Shown here: in pieces, positions 16,756 through 26,284 of the stretch
How the letters are laid out: each line of letters opens with the position of its first letter
How positions within the stretch are numbered: position 1 is the first letter of the stretch
From: Acidobacteriota bacterium
GTDB taxonomy: Bacteria; Acidobacteriota; Vicinamibacteria; Marinacidobacterales; Marinacidobacteraceae
DNA: 64,000 nucleotides
NCBI GenBank assembly: GCA_022822745.1
Contig: JAJEAO010000032.1
Coordinates: 62,001-126,000, forward strand
Direction: 5' to 3'
Notes under the pieces: model-generated
The model's database searches: none
What the model was told of the DNA's origin: nothing
Seen by the model: the letters and a program-made list of their open reading frames with translations, nothing else
Made by a program: the position numbers and the translations under genes

Positions 16756-19566
16756 TCATCGGTCGTAGTTCATGATGTAGGAAGCCACCGCGCGCATCTG
16801 CGCCATCGGATCCCCGTCGAGGATCCCCGGCAGCGGCGAGAGGCGGTTCCCCTGCTGGTCGATCGGCCAGAACTGGGGCATCTGGGTGCCCGGCGTGATG
16901 TGCTGGGGATCGGCCAGCCAGTCCACGATCCAGTCGTGGGTCAGTCGTTCGGCGGCGAGCCGGAACGACGGCGCGAGCTGGGACGCCTCCATCGTTCCCG
17001 CCGCCGAGGCGATGTGGCAGCGCTCGCACTGGAGCTGGTCCAGGAGATCCGACCCCACGCGCAGTTCGTCCCCGGTGTAGTCCCGCTCTCCCTCGGCGTC
17101 GAAGGGCTGCCCGCCGTCCATGGCGAGGAACCCGGTCACCAGGGTGTTCGCTTCCTCCGGGGTGAAGTCGAAGGTGGGCATCCGCGTCTCCATCCAGAAC
17201 CGAACCTCGGTGGGCTCGCGCAGGAAGTGGTACAGCCAGTCGGCCTGGGTGCGGCTCCCCTGGGTGTTCAGATCCGGCGGACGCATGCCGGCGTCGGCGA
17301 GGGTCTCGTAGATCCCGCCGCCCTGGCCGTCCACGAGGTGGCAGCCGCGGCAGTTGTAGTTGTGGATCAGCACCCGGGCCTGCTCGGCGACCGCCTCGGC
17401 GGCGGAAAGCGTCTTCACGCCGTCCTGCGGGAACTCGTCCCGAACGAGGCCGAGCACGGTGCGGACGATGTGGGTGCGGTCGGAGTCCGTGAAGTCGAAC
17501 TGCGGCATCCGCAGCTTCTCGCCCGGGCTCTTGACCTTGCCTCGGTCGTAGATCCGCGGGTCAGACAGCTTCTGCTCCAGCCAGGCCTGGCGGGTGTGGG
17601 GGATGTCCACGTAGCCGAAGTCGAGCCGGGTCACCATCTTGGAGCCCCAGGTGGAGAGATCCACGCCGATCTTCTGCGCGTCCTCGAATCCGCCGATCTC
17701 GTGGCAGCCGAAGCAGCCGTAGCGGCGGATCAGCCCCGAGCCGGAGTAGAGGAGCTTGTCCTGCTCCGACATCTCCGCCAGCCGCTCCTGGGCGAGGCGG
17801 TCGGGGAGGCCGGTCCGCAGGAACTCGAGCGTGATCCCGTCCAGCTCCGCCGCGTCCGCGGCCGGCACCGGCATCGCCTCGAACGCCGGGGCCTCGGACT
17901 CGAGCAGGAACGCGGTGATGTCGGCCGCCTCCTGGTCCGTGAGCCGCAGGCTGGGCATGAAGGTCTCGTCCCAGTAGTGGCCCGGATCGCGCACCCACTC
18001 GTAGAGGAAACCGGGATCCAGCTTGCTGCCGAGTCCGGTCAGCGCCGGGCCGCGGCGGCGGTAGATGCTCGCTTCCTCGTAGCCGCTCTCGTCGAGGAGA
18101 TGGCAGCCGAGGCAGCCCACCTGTCCGACGAGCGCCTCGCCCCGGGAACCGTTCCCGGCGGGGGGCGCGGGATAGTCGCGGCCGCCGGTGGAGTGGCCGA
18201 AGACGTACTCCACGATCGCGGCGACTTCGGTGTCGTTCCGCGCCTGGAGATCGGAGTCGGGATTGTTGTCGAGGCCCCAGAACTTCGGCATCCAGGTGGA
18301 GGGCCGGAAGGCCTTCGGATCGCGCACCCACCGCGCGACGAAGTCGCGGTTCGTCTTGCTCGCGATGGCCCCGAGCGCCGGACCGCGGTTGCGCCGGTCC
18401 TCGTAGCCGGCCGTGTTGTGGCAGCCCGAGCACCCCGCCAGCTCGAAGGTCAGGCGGCTCTGGTTCAGATCCTTCGCCCGCGGGATGAAGATCTGGTCGC
18501 GGTGGCACTTCACGCAGCCCGCCTCGGTGAGCCGGGCCTGGTACATCGGGCTGTCCCAGTAGTGGTCTTCCTTCCACCCGTGCTTCTCCACCCAGTCGTG
18601 CTCCTCCTCGACGGACTCGGGGGTGTGGGTGACGCCGGTGAAGCTGAGCTTGCGCCCCTGCCCCAGGTGGCAGGAAGTGCAGCCGAAGTTGTCCACCGGG
18701 TGGGCGGACTCGCGGGACACGTAGGTCTCGAGATCGGGGTGGGTCGTGAAGGGCTGGGGCGCGTCGGCGTACTCGGGGTTGTCAATGCCGAGGTGACAGG
18801 TCTGGCACCGGTCAATTCGCGCCACGCGAGCGAAGTTCAGATCCTCGGTCACGTTCGCCACGAGGACCTGGTGGACCTCGATGGACGGATCGATGAAATC
18901 GAGGAGCGGCAGGTTCCGGAACGTGTTCGGGAAGTTGTCCGCGATGGAGGCCAGCTTCCGCTGCGCGAGGGTGACCGCCTGGGACAGCCGCTCGCGCTGC
19001 CCGTTCAGGTCGGTGACGCGCGCGCGCGCCTCCCGCAACTCGGTCCGCTTCGCCGCGAGGTCGTAGTCGAGCGCGACGCGGATGTCGCGCGCCTCGAAGA
19101 AGCTGGTCTCGAGGGTGTCGAAGGCCTCGGCGGAGACGGCCCGGCCGAGCGGGACGCCGCGCTCGCGGGTCTCCTCGAAGTAGAACTTCTCGGAGTCGTA
19201 CACCGCCTTGATCTCGCGCTCCCGGATGTCGGCGAGGGTCCGCTCCCGGTCCATCGCCTCGATCTCGCCCTCGAGCGCCGCGACCGCGTCCCGATTCGCG
19301 GCGAGATCCGCTTCGGCCTCGGCGAGTTCCGCCGTGATCCGGTCGAGGTCGGCCTGGCTGATGTCCTGCCGGGCTTCCTGCATCTGCCGCGCGGTCAGAT
19401 CCCGCTCCATCCGGACGAACTCCCGCTGGTAGTCCTTCCACTCGCGGGCGTAGTCCGCCCAGATCATCCAGACGGTGGAACCCAGCAGCAGGACGCTCGA
19501 CGCGGCGAAGACGAGGTTCAGCCGCGAGATGTCGTGGGCGTGGCCAGGCAGGACTTTCTTGGGCAC
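16756..19566 (-). CDS. Membrane-anchored octaheme cytochrome c with coiled coil
   Basis: The 936-residue protein has one N-terminal helix (about 17-38). A long charged coiled coil follows (about 40-210, rich in Glu, Arg, Asp and Ala). Eight CxxCH heme sites then follow from about residue 254: CQTCH, CTSCH, CVKCH, CSGCH, CLGCH, CFGCH, CRGCH and CERCH. It lies 15 bp after the cytochrome b C-terminal gene, where a cytochrome c1 or f would be expected. It probably takes electrons from the Rieske centre and passes them towards the oxidase. The length and heme number are far above a normal c1 subunit. The start is GTG. Confidence 0.88.
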   Translation of the reverse strand: MPKKVLPGHAHDISRLNLVFAASSVLLLGSTVWMIWADYAREWKDYQREFVRMERDLTARQMQEARQDISQADLDRITAELAEAEADLAANRDAVAALEGEIEAMDRERTLADIREREIKAVYDSEKFYFEETRERGVPLGRAVSAEAFDTLETSFFEARDIRVALDYDLAAKRTELREARARVTDLNGQRERLSQAVTLAQRKLASIADNFPNTFRNLPLLDFIDPSIEVHQVLVANVTEDLNFARVARIDRCQTCHLGIDNPEYADAPQPFTTHPDLETYVSRESAHPVDNFGCTSCHLGQGRKLSFTGVTHTPESVEEEHDWVEKHGWKEDHYWDSPMYQARLTEAGCVKCHRDQIFIPRAKDLNQSRLTFELAGCSGCHNTAGYEDRRNRGPALGAIASKTNRDFVARWVRDPKAFRPSTWMPKFWGLDNNPDSDLQARNDTEVAAIVEYVFGHSTGGRDYPAPPAGNGSRGEALVGQVGCLGCHLLDESGYEEASIYRRRGPALTGLGSKLDPGFLYEWVRDPGHYWDETFMPSLRLTDQEAADITAFLLESEAPAFEAMPVPAADAAELDGITLEFLRTGLPDRLAQERLAEMSEQDKLLYSGSGLIRRYGCFGCHEIGGFEDAQKIGVDLSTWGSKMVTRLDFGYVDIPHTRQAWLEQKLSDPRIYDRGKVKSPGEKLRMPQFDFTDSDRTHIVRTVLGLVRDEFPQDGVKTLSAAEAVAEQARVLIHNYNCRGCHLVDGQGGGIYETLADAGMRPPDLNTQGSRTQADWLYHFLREPTEVRFWMETRMPTFDFTPEEANTLVTGFLAMDGGQPFDAEGERDYTGDELRVGSDLLDQLQCERCHIASAAGTMEASQLAPSFRLAAERLTHDWIVDWLADPQHITPGTQMPQFWPIDQQGNRLSPLPGILDGDPMAQMRAVASYIMNYDR

Positions 19567-19581
19567 AGCTTGTCGGTCCGG

Positions 19582-20703
19582 TCAGATGTTGAAGAAGATC
19601 TCGGGGAAGGCGACGATGTACTTCAGGTTGAACGCCCACCGCAGATACATCTTGATCGGCAGGCTCATCATGAGCAGGAAGAGCGACACCCCGATGTAGA
19701 AGCGGGTGGGCCCCATCCTGTCGTAGTACTTGCGCAGGCTGAGCCAGCGGAGGAAGCCGGGGAACTTCTCCCGCGGCCACGATGTCACCACTGGCAGCAC
19801 GAACAGATAGGCCCCCACCATGAGCAGGCCCAGCCACTCCCGGAGGAGAGCCGCGAAGAGCCCTCCCGAGGGCAGCGGTCGTCCGAGGAGCTTCACCCAG
19901 AAGAAGTCCGAGATGTTCACGTTGAGCAGAGGCTCGACGCGGTGAACGTCCCAGTACTCGTAGGGCCCGAAGAAGTTCCAGTTCGGCCCCCGCAGGAACG
20001 TGCCCGAGATGACGAGCAGGCACCAGAGGATGAGGAAGCCGTAGAGGAAGATCACGATCTCCGCCTTCCGCTCGCGGAAGGTGAAGTAGCCGTTCCCCTT
20101 GGGATTCCTGTCGATGTAGGGGATGGCGATCAGGCCGACGATGATCAGGGTGGGGAAGACGACCCCGGCGAGCCAGGGGTCGAAATAGACCAGCATCTCC
20201 TGGAGGCCGAGGAAGTACCACGGCGCCTTGGACGGGTTCGGCGAGTCGGCCGGATTCGCGGGCTGCTCGAGCGGCGCCGCGAGGAGGATGGACCAGACCA
20301 GGAGAACGATGCTGAGGAGGACCATCGCCAGCATCTCGGTATAGACGAGGTCGGGCCAGACCCAGACCTTGTCGGATTCCTTCTTCTCGTGGATTTCCTC
20401 GCCCGCGGCCCGGCGGCGATCGTTCTCGATCCCCTGGTACATCGCGTACCAGGTGAAGAAGAGGACGAGGAAGATGACCCCGGTGATCGGGATGTTGTCC
20501 GGCTTGGCGACGATGAGGAGGAAATCCGGGTTCCACATGCTCGCCACGTAGAGGACGGCGAGCACGGAGAACCCCCAGATGGCGACCCGCTTCGACCAGA
20601 CCTGCGTGTAGCGGAACGCCAGCAGGAGGCCCACGGTGGTCACCGTGAACAGAACCGTGGGTCCGGAGACCCAGTTCACCAGATCCTGGAAGAGCCCGAT
20701 CAC
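19582..20703 (-). CDS. Cytochrome b C-terminal (subunit IV-like) protein with extra helices
   Basis: The 373-residue protein is all membrane helices and has no heme ligands. Residues about 155-200 (KAPWYFLGLQEMLVYFDPW, then FPTLIIVGLIAIPYIDRN) are the Qo-site segment of subunit IV. The classical PEWY motif is APWY here, so its Glu is missing. About 140 residues of two to three additional helices precede the conserved part, and more follow. Together with the neighbouring cytochrome b it forms a split, b6f-like quinol-oxidising core. The start is GTG. Confidence 0.85.
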   Translation of the reverse strand: MIGLFQDLVNWVSGPTVLFTVTTVGLLLAFRYTQVWSKRVAIWGFSVLAVLYVASMWNPDFLLIVAKPDNIPITGVIFLVLFFTWYAMYQGIENDRRRAAGEEIHEKKESDKVWVWPDLVYTEMLAMVLLSIVLLVWSILLAAPLEQPANPADSPNPSKAPWYFLGLQEMLVYFDPWLAGVVFPTLIIVGLIAIPYIDRNPKGNGYFTFRERKAEIVIFLYGFLILWCLLVISGTFLRGPNWNFFGPYEYWDVHRVEPLLNVNISDFFWVKLLGRPLPSGGLFAALLREWLGLLMVGAYLFVLPVVTSWPREKFPGFLRWLSLRKYYDRMGPTRFYIGVSLFLLMMSLPIKMYLRWAFNLKYIVAFPEIFFNI

Positions 20704-20754
20704 TTTCTCTCGTCCGTGGTCATGCGGCGGGGATCGCTCGAAGGTTCACCGGGC

Positions 20755-21555
20755 CTACATCGGGCCGGAGATGCCTCCATCCTTGCGGACCCGCCAGAAA
20801 TGGACCGCCATGAGCACCGCCGCCCCGAGGGGGAGGCCGACGCAGTGGAGAACATAGAAGCGCAGGAGGGTCGGCTGACCGACGGACTGCGCGCCGAGCA
20901 ACGCGAAGCGGGCGTCGTTGCCCGCGTTCACGAGCGCGATGTCGCCGAGCGTCAGCGACGCCGAGAGCGGTCCCTCGGTCCCGAGGAGGGGAGTGGCCCG
21001 CGCCATGTTGGAGCCCACCGTGATCGCCCAGATCGCGAGCTGGTCCCAGGGGAGCAGGTAGCCGGTGAAGGACAGCAGGAGCGTCAGGACGAGCAGGACG
21101 ACGCCGATCGCCCAGTTGAACTCGCGCGGCGGCTTGTAGGAGCCGGTCATGAAGACGCGCAGCATGTGGAGCCACACCGTGATGACCATGGCGTGGGCGC
21201 CCCAGCGGTGGAGCTCCCGCATGATCCCGAGCGGGACATGCTCCTGAAGGTCCACGATGTCCGCGTAGGCGTATTCCACCGTCGGCCGGTAGTAGAACAT
21301 CAGGAGCAGACCGGTGAAGGTCAGGACGAGGAACAGGAAGAAGGTGATCCCGCCCATGCACCACGTGTAGCGCAGCTTGATCCCGGCCTTCCGCGACTTC
21401 ACCGGGTGGAGGTGCAAGAACACGTTGCTCATCATCACGAGAGCCCGGTTCCGGTTGCTCACCGGCTTGCCGTGACGGAAGATCGAAGCCCAGACCTGCG
21501 AGTCGGTCGCTTCCTTCCACGCCCCGCGGATGGGGTCGAGAATCCTATTCAGCAC
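20755..21555 (-). CDS. Cytochrome b N-terminal subunit (b6-type)
   Basis: The 266-residue protein carries the four helices and two b hemes of a quinol:cytochrome c oxidoreductase. The His pair of helix B is in [11 protein letters not shown] and VWLHMLRVF, 14 apart. The pair of helix D is in [12 protein letters not shown] and AVHFWRVRK, 15 apart, the spacing of cytochrome b6. [15 protein letters not shown] is the Qo-side loop. GTG 21555 is the start. It is transcribed between the Rieske gene and the C-terminal cytochrome b gene. Confidence 0.93.
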   Translation of the reverse strand: MLNRILDPIRGAWKEATDSQVWASIFRHGKPVSNRNRALVMMSNVFLHLHPVKSRKAGIKLRYTWCMGGITFFLFLVLTFTGLLLMFYYRPTVEYAYADIVDLQEHVPLGIMRELHRWGAHAMVITVWLHMLRVFMTGSYKPPREFNWAIGVVLLVLTLLLSFTGYLLPWDQLAIWAITVGSNMARATPLLGTEGPLSASLTLGDIALVNAGNDARFALLGAQSVGQPTLLRFYVLHCVGLPLGAAVLMAVHFWRVRKDGGISGPM

Positions 21556-21598
21556 GGGAGAGTCGCCTCGTTCGGTGCGTCGTGGTTCGACTGGCCGC

Positions 21599-22309
21599 TC
21601 ACGTCATCGCGAGGAAGGACGCCGGATCCTCCCACTGCCCCGCCTCGAACTTGAACAGGCGGGCCTTGTCGATCAGGAGCTGGCCGTCCTCCGCGAGACT
21701 GACGGCGACCCGCTCGAGCGGGCGCGGCGCCGGTCCCTCGAAGTTGATGCCGGTGATGTAGAACCCGCTGCCGTGGCAGGGGCACTTGAACTTGCTCTCC
21801 GCCTCCAGCCAGTTCGGCGTGCAGCCGAGGTGGGTGCAGATCGTGGAGAGGGCGTAGATCTTCTCCTCGTCCCGCACGACCCACACCTGGTAGCGCTCCT
21901 TGAAGCGGGTGTCCACGACTCCGATGGCGAAGTCGTCGGGGAAGCCCGCGGTGAAGCTCGACGGCGGCTCGGTCAGGACGTTGGGGAACAGGAAGCGGCC
22001 CACCGTGGTCAGGCCGACCGCCATCGCCGCGGTGAACATGCTCCACCCGACGGCGAGGGCGGTGAAGTCCCGGCGACTGACCTTCTTGCCCGCCTTCCTC
22101 CGACGGACCGGACGCTTCGGCCGGGCGCCGGCGGGACGCTTCGGCCGGGTACCGGCCGCGCGCCGCCGGGGAGTCGGCCTCCGCCGCCGCGCGGTCGGCT
22201 TCTTCGCGGCGCTCGCCGCCTTCGGGTTTGCGGCGCCGCCCTCCTGCGCCTTGCCCGGCCGCGCCTTCGGCGCCGCTCCGGGCGGACGGGATCGGGGAGT
22301 CTCAGGCAT
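21599..22309 (-). CDS. Rieske iron-sulfur protein with long basic N-terminal extension
   Basis: The 236-residue protein has the [2Fe-2S] ligands in CTHLGC and CPCHGSGF. A single membrane anchor ([19 protein letters not shown]) is preceded by the twin-arginine-like KVSRRDF, so Tat export is likely. The first 75 residues are unusual: Ala/Pro/Lys/Arg-rich, including a 24-bp tandem duplication (PKRPAGAR and PKRPVRRR). This tail would remain in the cytoplasm. The gene is first in the respiratory unit and its frame starts 63 bp after the HEAT gene stop. Confidence 0.93.
   Translation of the reverse strand: MPETPRSRPPGAAPKARPGKAQEGGAANPKAASAAKKPTARRRRPTPRRRAAGTRPKRPAGARPKRPVRRRKAGKKVSRRDFTALAVGWSMFTAAMAVGLTTVGRFLFPNVLTEPPSSFTAGFPDDFAIGVVDTRFKERYQVWVVRDEEKIYALSTICTHLGCTPNWLEAESKFKCPCHGSGFYITGINFEGPAPRPLERVAVSLAEDGQLLIDKARLFKFEAGQWEDPASFLAMT
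22110..22157. repeat. 24-bp tandem duplication in the Rieske N-terminal extension
   Basis: Two copies beginning GGACGCTTCGGCCGGG (22110-22133 and 22134-22157) encode repeated PKRP-containing octapeptides. The duplication is in frame. Confidence 0.8.
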
Positions 22310-22347
22310 GAATCCGGGATGGGGAAAGAAGTCGCTTTCGAGGCGGG

Positions 22348-22370
22348 ATTCTACCGAAAAGGGCGCCGTC
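22348..22370 (-). promoter_or_regulatory. Possible -10 element upstream of the Rieske gene
   Basis: On the reverse strand TAGAAT (22353-22348) lies 39 bp before the Rieske ATG, in the only gap (63 bp) between the HEAT gene and the respiratory unit. No convincing -35 box is seen, so this is weak evidence that the respiratory genes have their own promoter. Confidence 0.25.
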
Positions 22371-22372
22371 CA

Positions 22373-23248
22373 TCACCGCGGGCGCAGGCCCCCGCCGTCG
22401 CGCAACGCGGAAAGAGCCGCCTCGCGCACCTTGAGATCCGGGTCGGAGGCGCCGACTTCCTCGAGCCGCGCCCGGACCGCGGGGGAGTTCAGGATCCCGG
22501 CGGCCTGGACCGCCGACAGCCGGGCGAGGGCGCGCTCTCCCGCGGACATGTCCGCCGCCCCGTCCCACGCCTCCGGATCGAGCATCGCGAGGAGCTGCGC
22601 CTCGGCGCTCGAATCCCCGAGTCGGGCCAGCGCGACCACCGCGTTCACCCGGACATCGAAGACCGGATCGTCCACCGCCCGGCGCAGCGGCTCCGCGCCG
22701 CGCGCATCCCCGATGGCGCCCAGCCCGTACACCGCCATGGTCCGGACCCCGGCGTCGTCGGCGCGGCTGGCGCCCGAGAGCGCCTCGACCGCGGTGTCGC
22801 CGCCGATGGCGCCGAGCGCCCACGCCGCGTACACCCGGACCGTCTCGTCCGGATCGGCGAGCGCCGCCGCGAGGGATCCGGCGGCGGAGGCCTCCCGGAG
22901 GCTGCCGAGCGCCAGCGCGAGATACTGGCGCACGAAGGGATCCGGAGATCCCTCGAACTCGTCGAAGCTGCGGGCCAGCTCCGGTCCCAGCGCGACGAAA
23001 TCCGCGGGCTCGCCGTGCTGGATCCGGTTCGCCAGCTCGAAAGCGGCCTGGCGCTTCTGGCGCGCGCCCCCGGACCGGATCTGCTGGAGGAAGTCCTCGG
23101 GCGTCGTGTCGTCGGAGACCATCCACGCGAAGCCGAGGAAGATGCCGACGCCGATGGCGACGACCGCCATCGGGATGACGAAGAACTGGAGCAGGGTGCG
23201 CCCGAAGCTCACCGGGAGGACGGGCGCGGGGGAAGCGGAGTCGCTCAT
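22373..23248 (-). CDS. Membrane-anchored HEAT-repeat protein
   Basis: The 291-residue protein has one membrane helix near residues 18-45 (FFVIPMAVVAIGVGIFLGF). A solenoid of HEAT/PBS-lyase-type repeats follows, with the recurring pattern DPD-TVRVYAAWALGAIGG, DAGVRTMAVYGLGAIGD and DPVFDVRVNAVVALARLGD. Such domains bind proteins and give no enzymatic activity by themselves. It starts 5 bp after the DAHP-synthase-like gene and precedes the Rieske gene by 63 bp. It may therefore bridge the trp operon and the respiratory unit or serve respiratory assembly; both are guesses from position. Confidence 0.8.
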   Translation of the reverse strand: MSDSASPAPVLPVSFGRTLLQFFVIPMAVVAIGVGIFLGFAWMVSDDTTPEDFLQQIRSGGARQKRQAAFELANRIQHGEPADFVALGPELARSFDEFEGSPDPFVRQYLALALGSLREASAAGSLAAALADPDETVRVYAAWALGAIGGDTAVEALSGASRADDAGVRTMAVYGLGAIGDARGAEPLRRAVDDPVFDVRVNAVVALARLGDSSAEAQLLAMLDPEAWDGAADMSAGERALARLSAVQAAGILNSPAVRARLEEVGASDPDLKVREAALSALRDGGGLRPR

Positions 23249-23253
23249 GGGGA

Positions 23254-24267
23254 TCAGGCGTCGAGCCGCTCGTAGGCGGAGGCGACTTCGAGGTCGCGGA
23301 AGATGCCCTCGAGGGTCGGGATGTCCACGGTCTGGCCGGGATCGGTGTAGGCGGTGTCGGGCCGGTTGTGGACCTCGATCATGAGGCCGGCGGCGCCCGC
23401 CGCCAGAGCCGCCCGGGACAGCGGACGGATCCGGCCCCGGTCCGCGACCGCCCGCGACGGGTCCACGACGACCGGCAGGTGCGAAGTCTGCCGCACGACC
23501 GCGACGGAATGGAGATCCAGCAGGGTTCGACGCTCCAGACCGGTGCGCACCCCCCGCTCGCAGAGGATCACGTCCCGCTTCCGTCGCGCCAGCAGCGACT
23601 CCGCGGCCATGAGCCATTCCCGGATCGTGGCCCACGGACCCCGTTGGACGATGACCGGGCAGTCAAGCCCCGCCGCCACTTCGAGGAGCGCTTCGTTCTC
23701 CATGTGGCGGGCGGCGATCTGGACCCCGTCCACGATCTCCGCCACCTGCCCAGCCGAACGCGGATCCACGATCTCGGTGACGACCGGGAGCCCGGTCTCC
23801 TCTCGGACCCGCGCCAGCGTGTGGAGCCCCTCCTCGCCCACGCCGCCGAACTCGTAGGGGCGGAGCGACTCGGACCACAGCCGGGCGCGGAACACTCGCG
23901 CCCCGGCGCTCGCGGCGGCCCGGGCCACGGCCAGCGTGCGGGCCTCGGTCTCGACGCTGCCGGGCCCGGCGAAGACGACCGGCTCTTCCCCTCCGACCGG
24001 GACACCGGCGATCTCCACGACGGTGTCTTCCGGATGGACCTCGCGGCTCACCAGCTTGTACGGGCGGGTCACCCGGATGCAGCGGAGCACTCCGGGCAGT
24101 CGCGACAGGAGCGAGTCGTCCACGGCCCCCCGGTTCCCGGTGACGCAGATGGCCATCCGGCCGTCGGCGCCGGGCACGCGCACCGGGCTGTAGCCCATCG
24201 CCTGGACCGCTTCCTCCACCCGGACGCACTGGGCCTCGGTCGGTCCGGACCGCATGATGATCAGCAC
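23254..24267 (-). CDS. DAHP synthase-like (type I-beta) protein lacking metal ligands
   Basis: The 337-residue protein aligns with the AroF type: an N-terminal ferredoxin-like domain, then YKLVSREVHPEDTVVEI and the barrel with ILCERGVRTG and SHLPVVVDPS. DAHP synthase joins PEP and erythrose 4-phosphate as the first shikimate step. Here the metal Cys of AGPCSVE is Gly (AGPGSVE), the metal His of DPSH is Arg (DPSR), the KPRTSPY loop is SESLRPY and the Lys of LLKRG is Gln. Normal activity is therefore doubtful. The GTG start overlaps the trpA stop by 7 bp. It could be a pseudoenzyme or catalyse a different condensation. Confidence 0.75.
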   Translation of the reverse strand: MLIIMRSGPTEAQCVRVEEAVQAMGYSPVRVPGADGRMAICVTGNRGAVDDSLLSRLPGVLRCIRVTRPYKLVSREVHPEDTVVEIAGVPVGGEEPVVFAGPGSVETEARTLAVARAAASAGARVFRARLWSESLRPYEFGGVGEEGLHTLARVREETGLPVVTEIVDPRSAGQVAEIVDGVQIAARHMENEALLEVAAGLDCPVIVQRGPWATIREWLMAAESLLARRKRDVILCERGVRTGLERRTLLDLHSVAVVRQTSHLPVVVDPSRAVADRGRIRPLSRAALAAGAAGLMIEVHNRPDTAYTDPGQTVDIPTLEGIFRDLEVASAYERLDA

Positions 24268-25079
24268 GCTTCGTCCTCCGGGTTCAGATCCCGCACGGCG
24301 GCTCGGAACCCGGCGCGGAGCGTAGCCGCGTCTTCGGGGCCCCGGTAGAGGCGGCGGATCACCCGGGCGAGATGGCTCCCGATCACCGCGATCCGCGCCC
24401 CCGCCGCGCCGGCGCTCGCCACCTGCCCCGCGGTCGAGATCCCGAATCCGAGACACAGCGGAACGCCGGTTCCTTCGAGGACGGCGCGCGCCGCGCCGGT
24501 TCGGTCCAGAACCTCCGCGAAGCCGCGGCGGCGCACCCCGGTGACGCCCTGGAAACCGGCGAGATAGACGAAGTCCGAGACCTCGGCGAGCCGCCGGAGC
24601 CGGTCCGGAGGCGTCAGCGGTCCGGCGAGCTCCACATGCCCGAGCCCGGCGCGGCGGCACGCTCGGCGGAGCGGCCCCCCTTCCTCCAGCGGGATGTCCG
24701 GCGCGAGGAGCGAGGAGGCCCCGGCGGCCGTCGCGGCGGCGGCGAACTCCCGGTAGCCGATCCGGTGGACGAGATTCCCGTACACCAGCAGGTTCAGCGG
24801 GATCCCGGGACAGGCGGCGGCCACCTCGGCGAGAATCCGGAATCCGGCGCGGGTCGAGACGCCGGCGGCGAACGCCCGCTGCGCCGCCGCCTGGACCTCC
24901 GGCCCGTCGGCGACCGGATCGGAGTAGGGAAAGCCGATTTCCAGCATGTCGGCCCCGCCGGCGACGGCGGCGGCGGCGAGCTCCACGGTGAGTCGGGGCG
25001 TCGGGTCGCCGAGCACGAGGAATGGAGACAGCGCGACGCCGGGGCGGTCGAACGCCGCCCGCAGCGCCGGGAGGCTCAT
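24261..25079 (-). CDS. trpA: Tryptophan synthase alpha subunit
   Basis: TrpA cleaves indole-3-glycerol phosphate to indole, which passes to TrpB. The 272-residue protein has the catalytic Glu in [11 protein letters not shown] and the catalytic Asp in [11 protein letters not shown]. Loop [12 protein letters not shown] and the phosphate-binding [10 protein letters not shown] block are also present. The ATG overlaps the trpB stop by four bases (ATGA). It overlaps the DAHP-synthase-like gene at its own end. Confidence 0.94.
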   Translation of the reverse strand: MSLPALRAAFDRPGVALSPFLVLGDPTPRLTVELAAAAVAGGADMLEIGFPYSDPVADGPEVQAAAQRAFAAGVSTRAGFRILAEVAAACPGIPLNLLVYGNLVHRIGYREFAAAATAAGASSLLAPDIPLEEGGPLRRACRRAGLGHVELAGPLTPPDRLRRLAEVSDFVYLAGFQGVTGVRRRGFAEVLDRTGAARAVLEGTGVPLCLGFGISTAGQVASAGAAGARIAVIGSHLARVIRRLYRGPEDAATLRAGFRAAVRDLNPEDEAC

Positions 25080-26284
25080 CGGTGCGCCCTCGCCGGGGAC
25101 CGCCCCAGGCCGAACCAGGTCTCGAGATCCTTGTCCCCCCGCCCGCAGAGATTCAGCAGCACCCGGGATCCGGAAGCGATCTCTCCCGATCCGGCGGCGC
25201 GCAGCGTGAAGGCGAGGGCGTGGGAGGGTTCGAACGCGGGCACGATCCCCTCGTCCACGCAGAGCGCCTCGAACGCCCCGAGCGCCTCCTCGTCGGTGGC
25301 CGCGACGTAGCGCGCCCGACCCGAAGCCTGAAGCGCGGCGTGCTCGGGGCCCACGCCGGGGTAGTCCAGCCCGGCGGAGATGCTGTGCGGCTCGAGGATC
25401 TGCCCTTCGTCGTCTTGCAGGATCATCGTGCGGGCGCCGTGGAGGAGGCCCGGCGTCCCCCGGACCAGCGTGGCGCCATGGCGACCGGTGTCCAGCCCCT
25501 CGCCGCCGGGCTCGACGCCGATCAGGGCGACCGACGGATCCCCGACGAAGGCGTGGAAGATCCCGATCGCGTTGCTCCCGCCGCCGACGCAGGCGACGAC
25601 CGCGTCGGGCAGATCGCCGAACCGCTCGCGCCACTGCCGCCGGGCCTCGCGTCCGATGACGGCCTGGAAGTCGCGCACCAGGCGCGGGAAGGGATGGGGA
25701 CCGGCGGCGGTCCCGAGGAGGTAATGGGTCGTCTCGAGGGTGCGGGTCCAGTCGCGGAGCGCCTCGTTGATGGCGTCCTTCAGGGTCTGCGCGCCCAGCT
25801 CCACGGCGACGACCCGCGCGCCGCACAGCTCCATCCGCTTCACGTTCGGCGCCTGCCGGGCCATGTCCCGGGCCCCCATGTAGATGACCGCCTCCATCCC
25901 GAAGCGGGCCGCGATCATCGCGGTGGCGACGCCGTGCTGTCCCGCCCCGGTCTCGGCGATGAGGCGACGCTTCCCCATGCGGCGAGCGAGGAGCGCCTGG
26001 CCGAGGACGTTGTTCGCCTTGTGGGCGCCGCCGTGGAGCAGATCCTCCCGCTTGAACACGATCTCGAGCCCGGCGCGGTCGGAGAAACGCGGCGCCGTCG
26101 TGAGCGGGGTGGGCCGTCCCACCCACTCCGTCGCCTCCCGGTCGAGCTCCTCCCGGAAGGACGGGCTCGGAATCACCTTCCTTCGGGCCGCTTCGAGCTC
26201 CTCGAGCGCGGGGGTCAGGAGCTCGGGAGCGAAGCGGCCTCCGAACTCCCCGAAGGCGCCGAGGCGCGGGCTCACGCCGGACAT
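25076..26284 (-). CDS. trpB: Tryptophan synthase beta subunit
   Basis: TrpB condenses indole with serine using PLP. The 402-residue protein has [15 protein letters not shown] at the start, the PLP Lys in [13 protein letters not shown], the [13 protein letters not shown] loop, and the phosphate site [16 protein letters not shown]-type residues near EPSHALAF are also recognisable. ATG 26284 overlaps the trpF end by 13 bp. A GTG at 26275 would give the neat 4-bp overlap (GTGA) seen elsewhere here and may be the true start. Confidence 0.94.
   Translation of the reverse strand: MSGVSPRLGAFGEFGGRFAPELLTPALEELEAARRKVIPSPSFREELDREATEWVGRPTPLTTAPRFSDRAGLEIVFKREDLLHGGAHKANNVLGQALLARRMGKRRLIAETGAGQHGVATAMIAARFGMEAVIYMGARDMARQAPNVKRMELCGARVVAVELGAQTLKDAINEALRDWTRTLETTHYLLGTAAGPHPFPRLVRDFQAVIGREARRQWRERFGDLPDAVVACVGGGSNAIGIFHAFVGDPSVALIGVEPGGEGLDTGRHGATLVRGTPGLLHGARTMILQDDEGQILEPHSISAGLDYPGVGPEHAALQASGRARYVAATDEEALGAFEALCVDEGIVPAFEPSHALAFTLRAAGSGEIASGSRVLLNLCGRGDKDLETWFGLGRSPARAHR

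Noticed and set aside
16627-21654. A 1675-codon open frame on the + strand
   Set aside because: It is antisense to the octaheme cytochrome and cytochrome b genes, all with clear family motifs; long antisense frames are expected at this GC content. Its protein is a monotonous Glu/Val/Arg-rich sequence.
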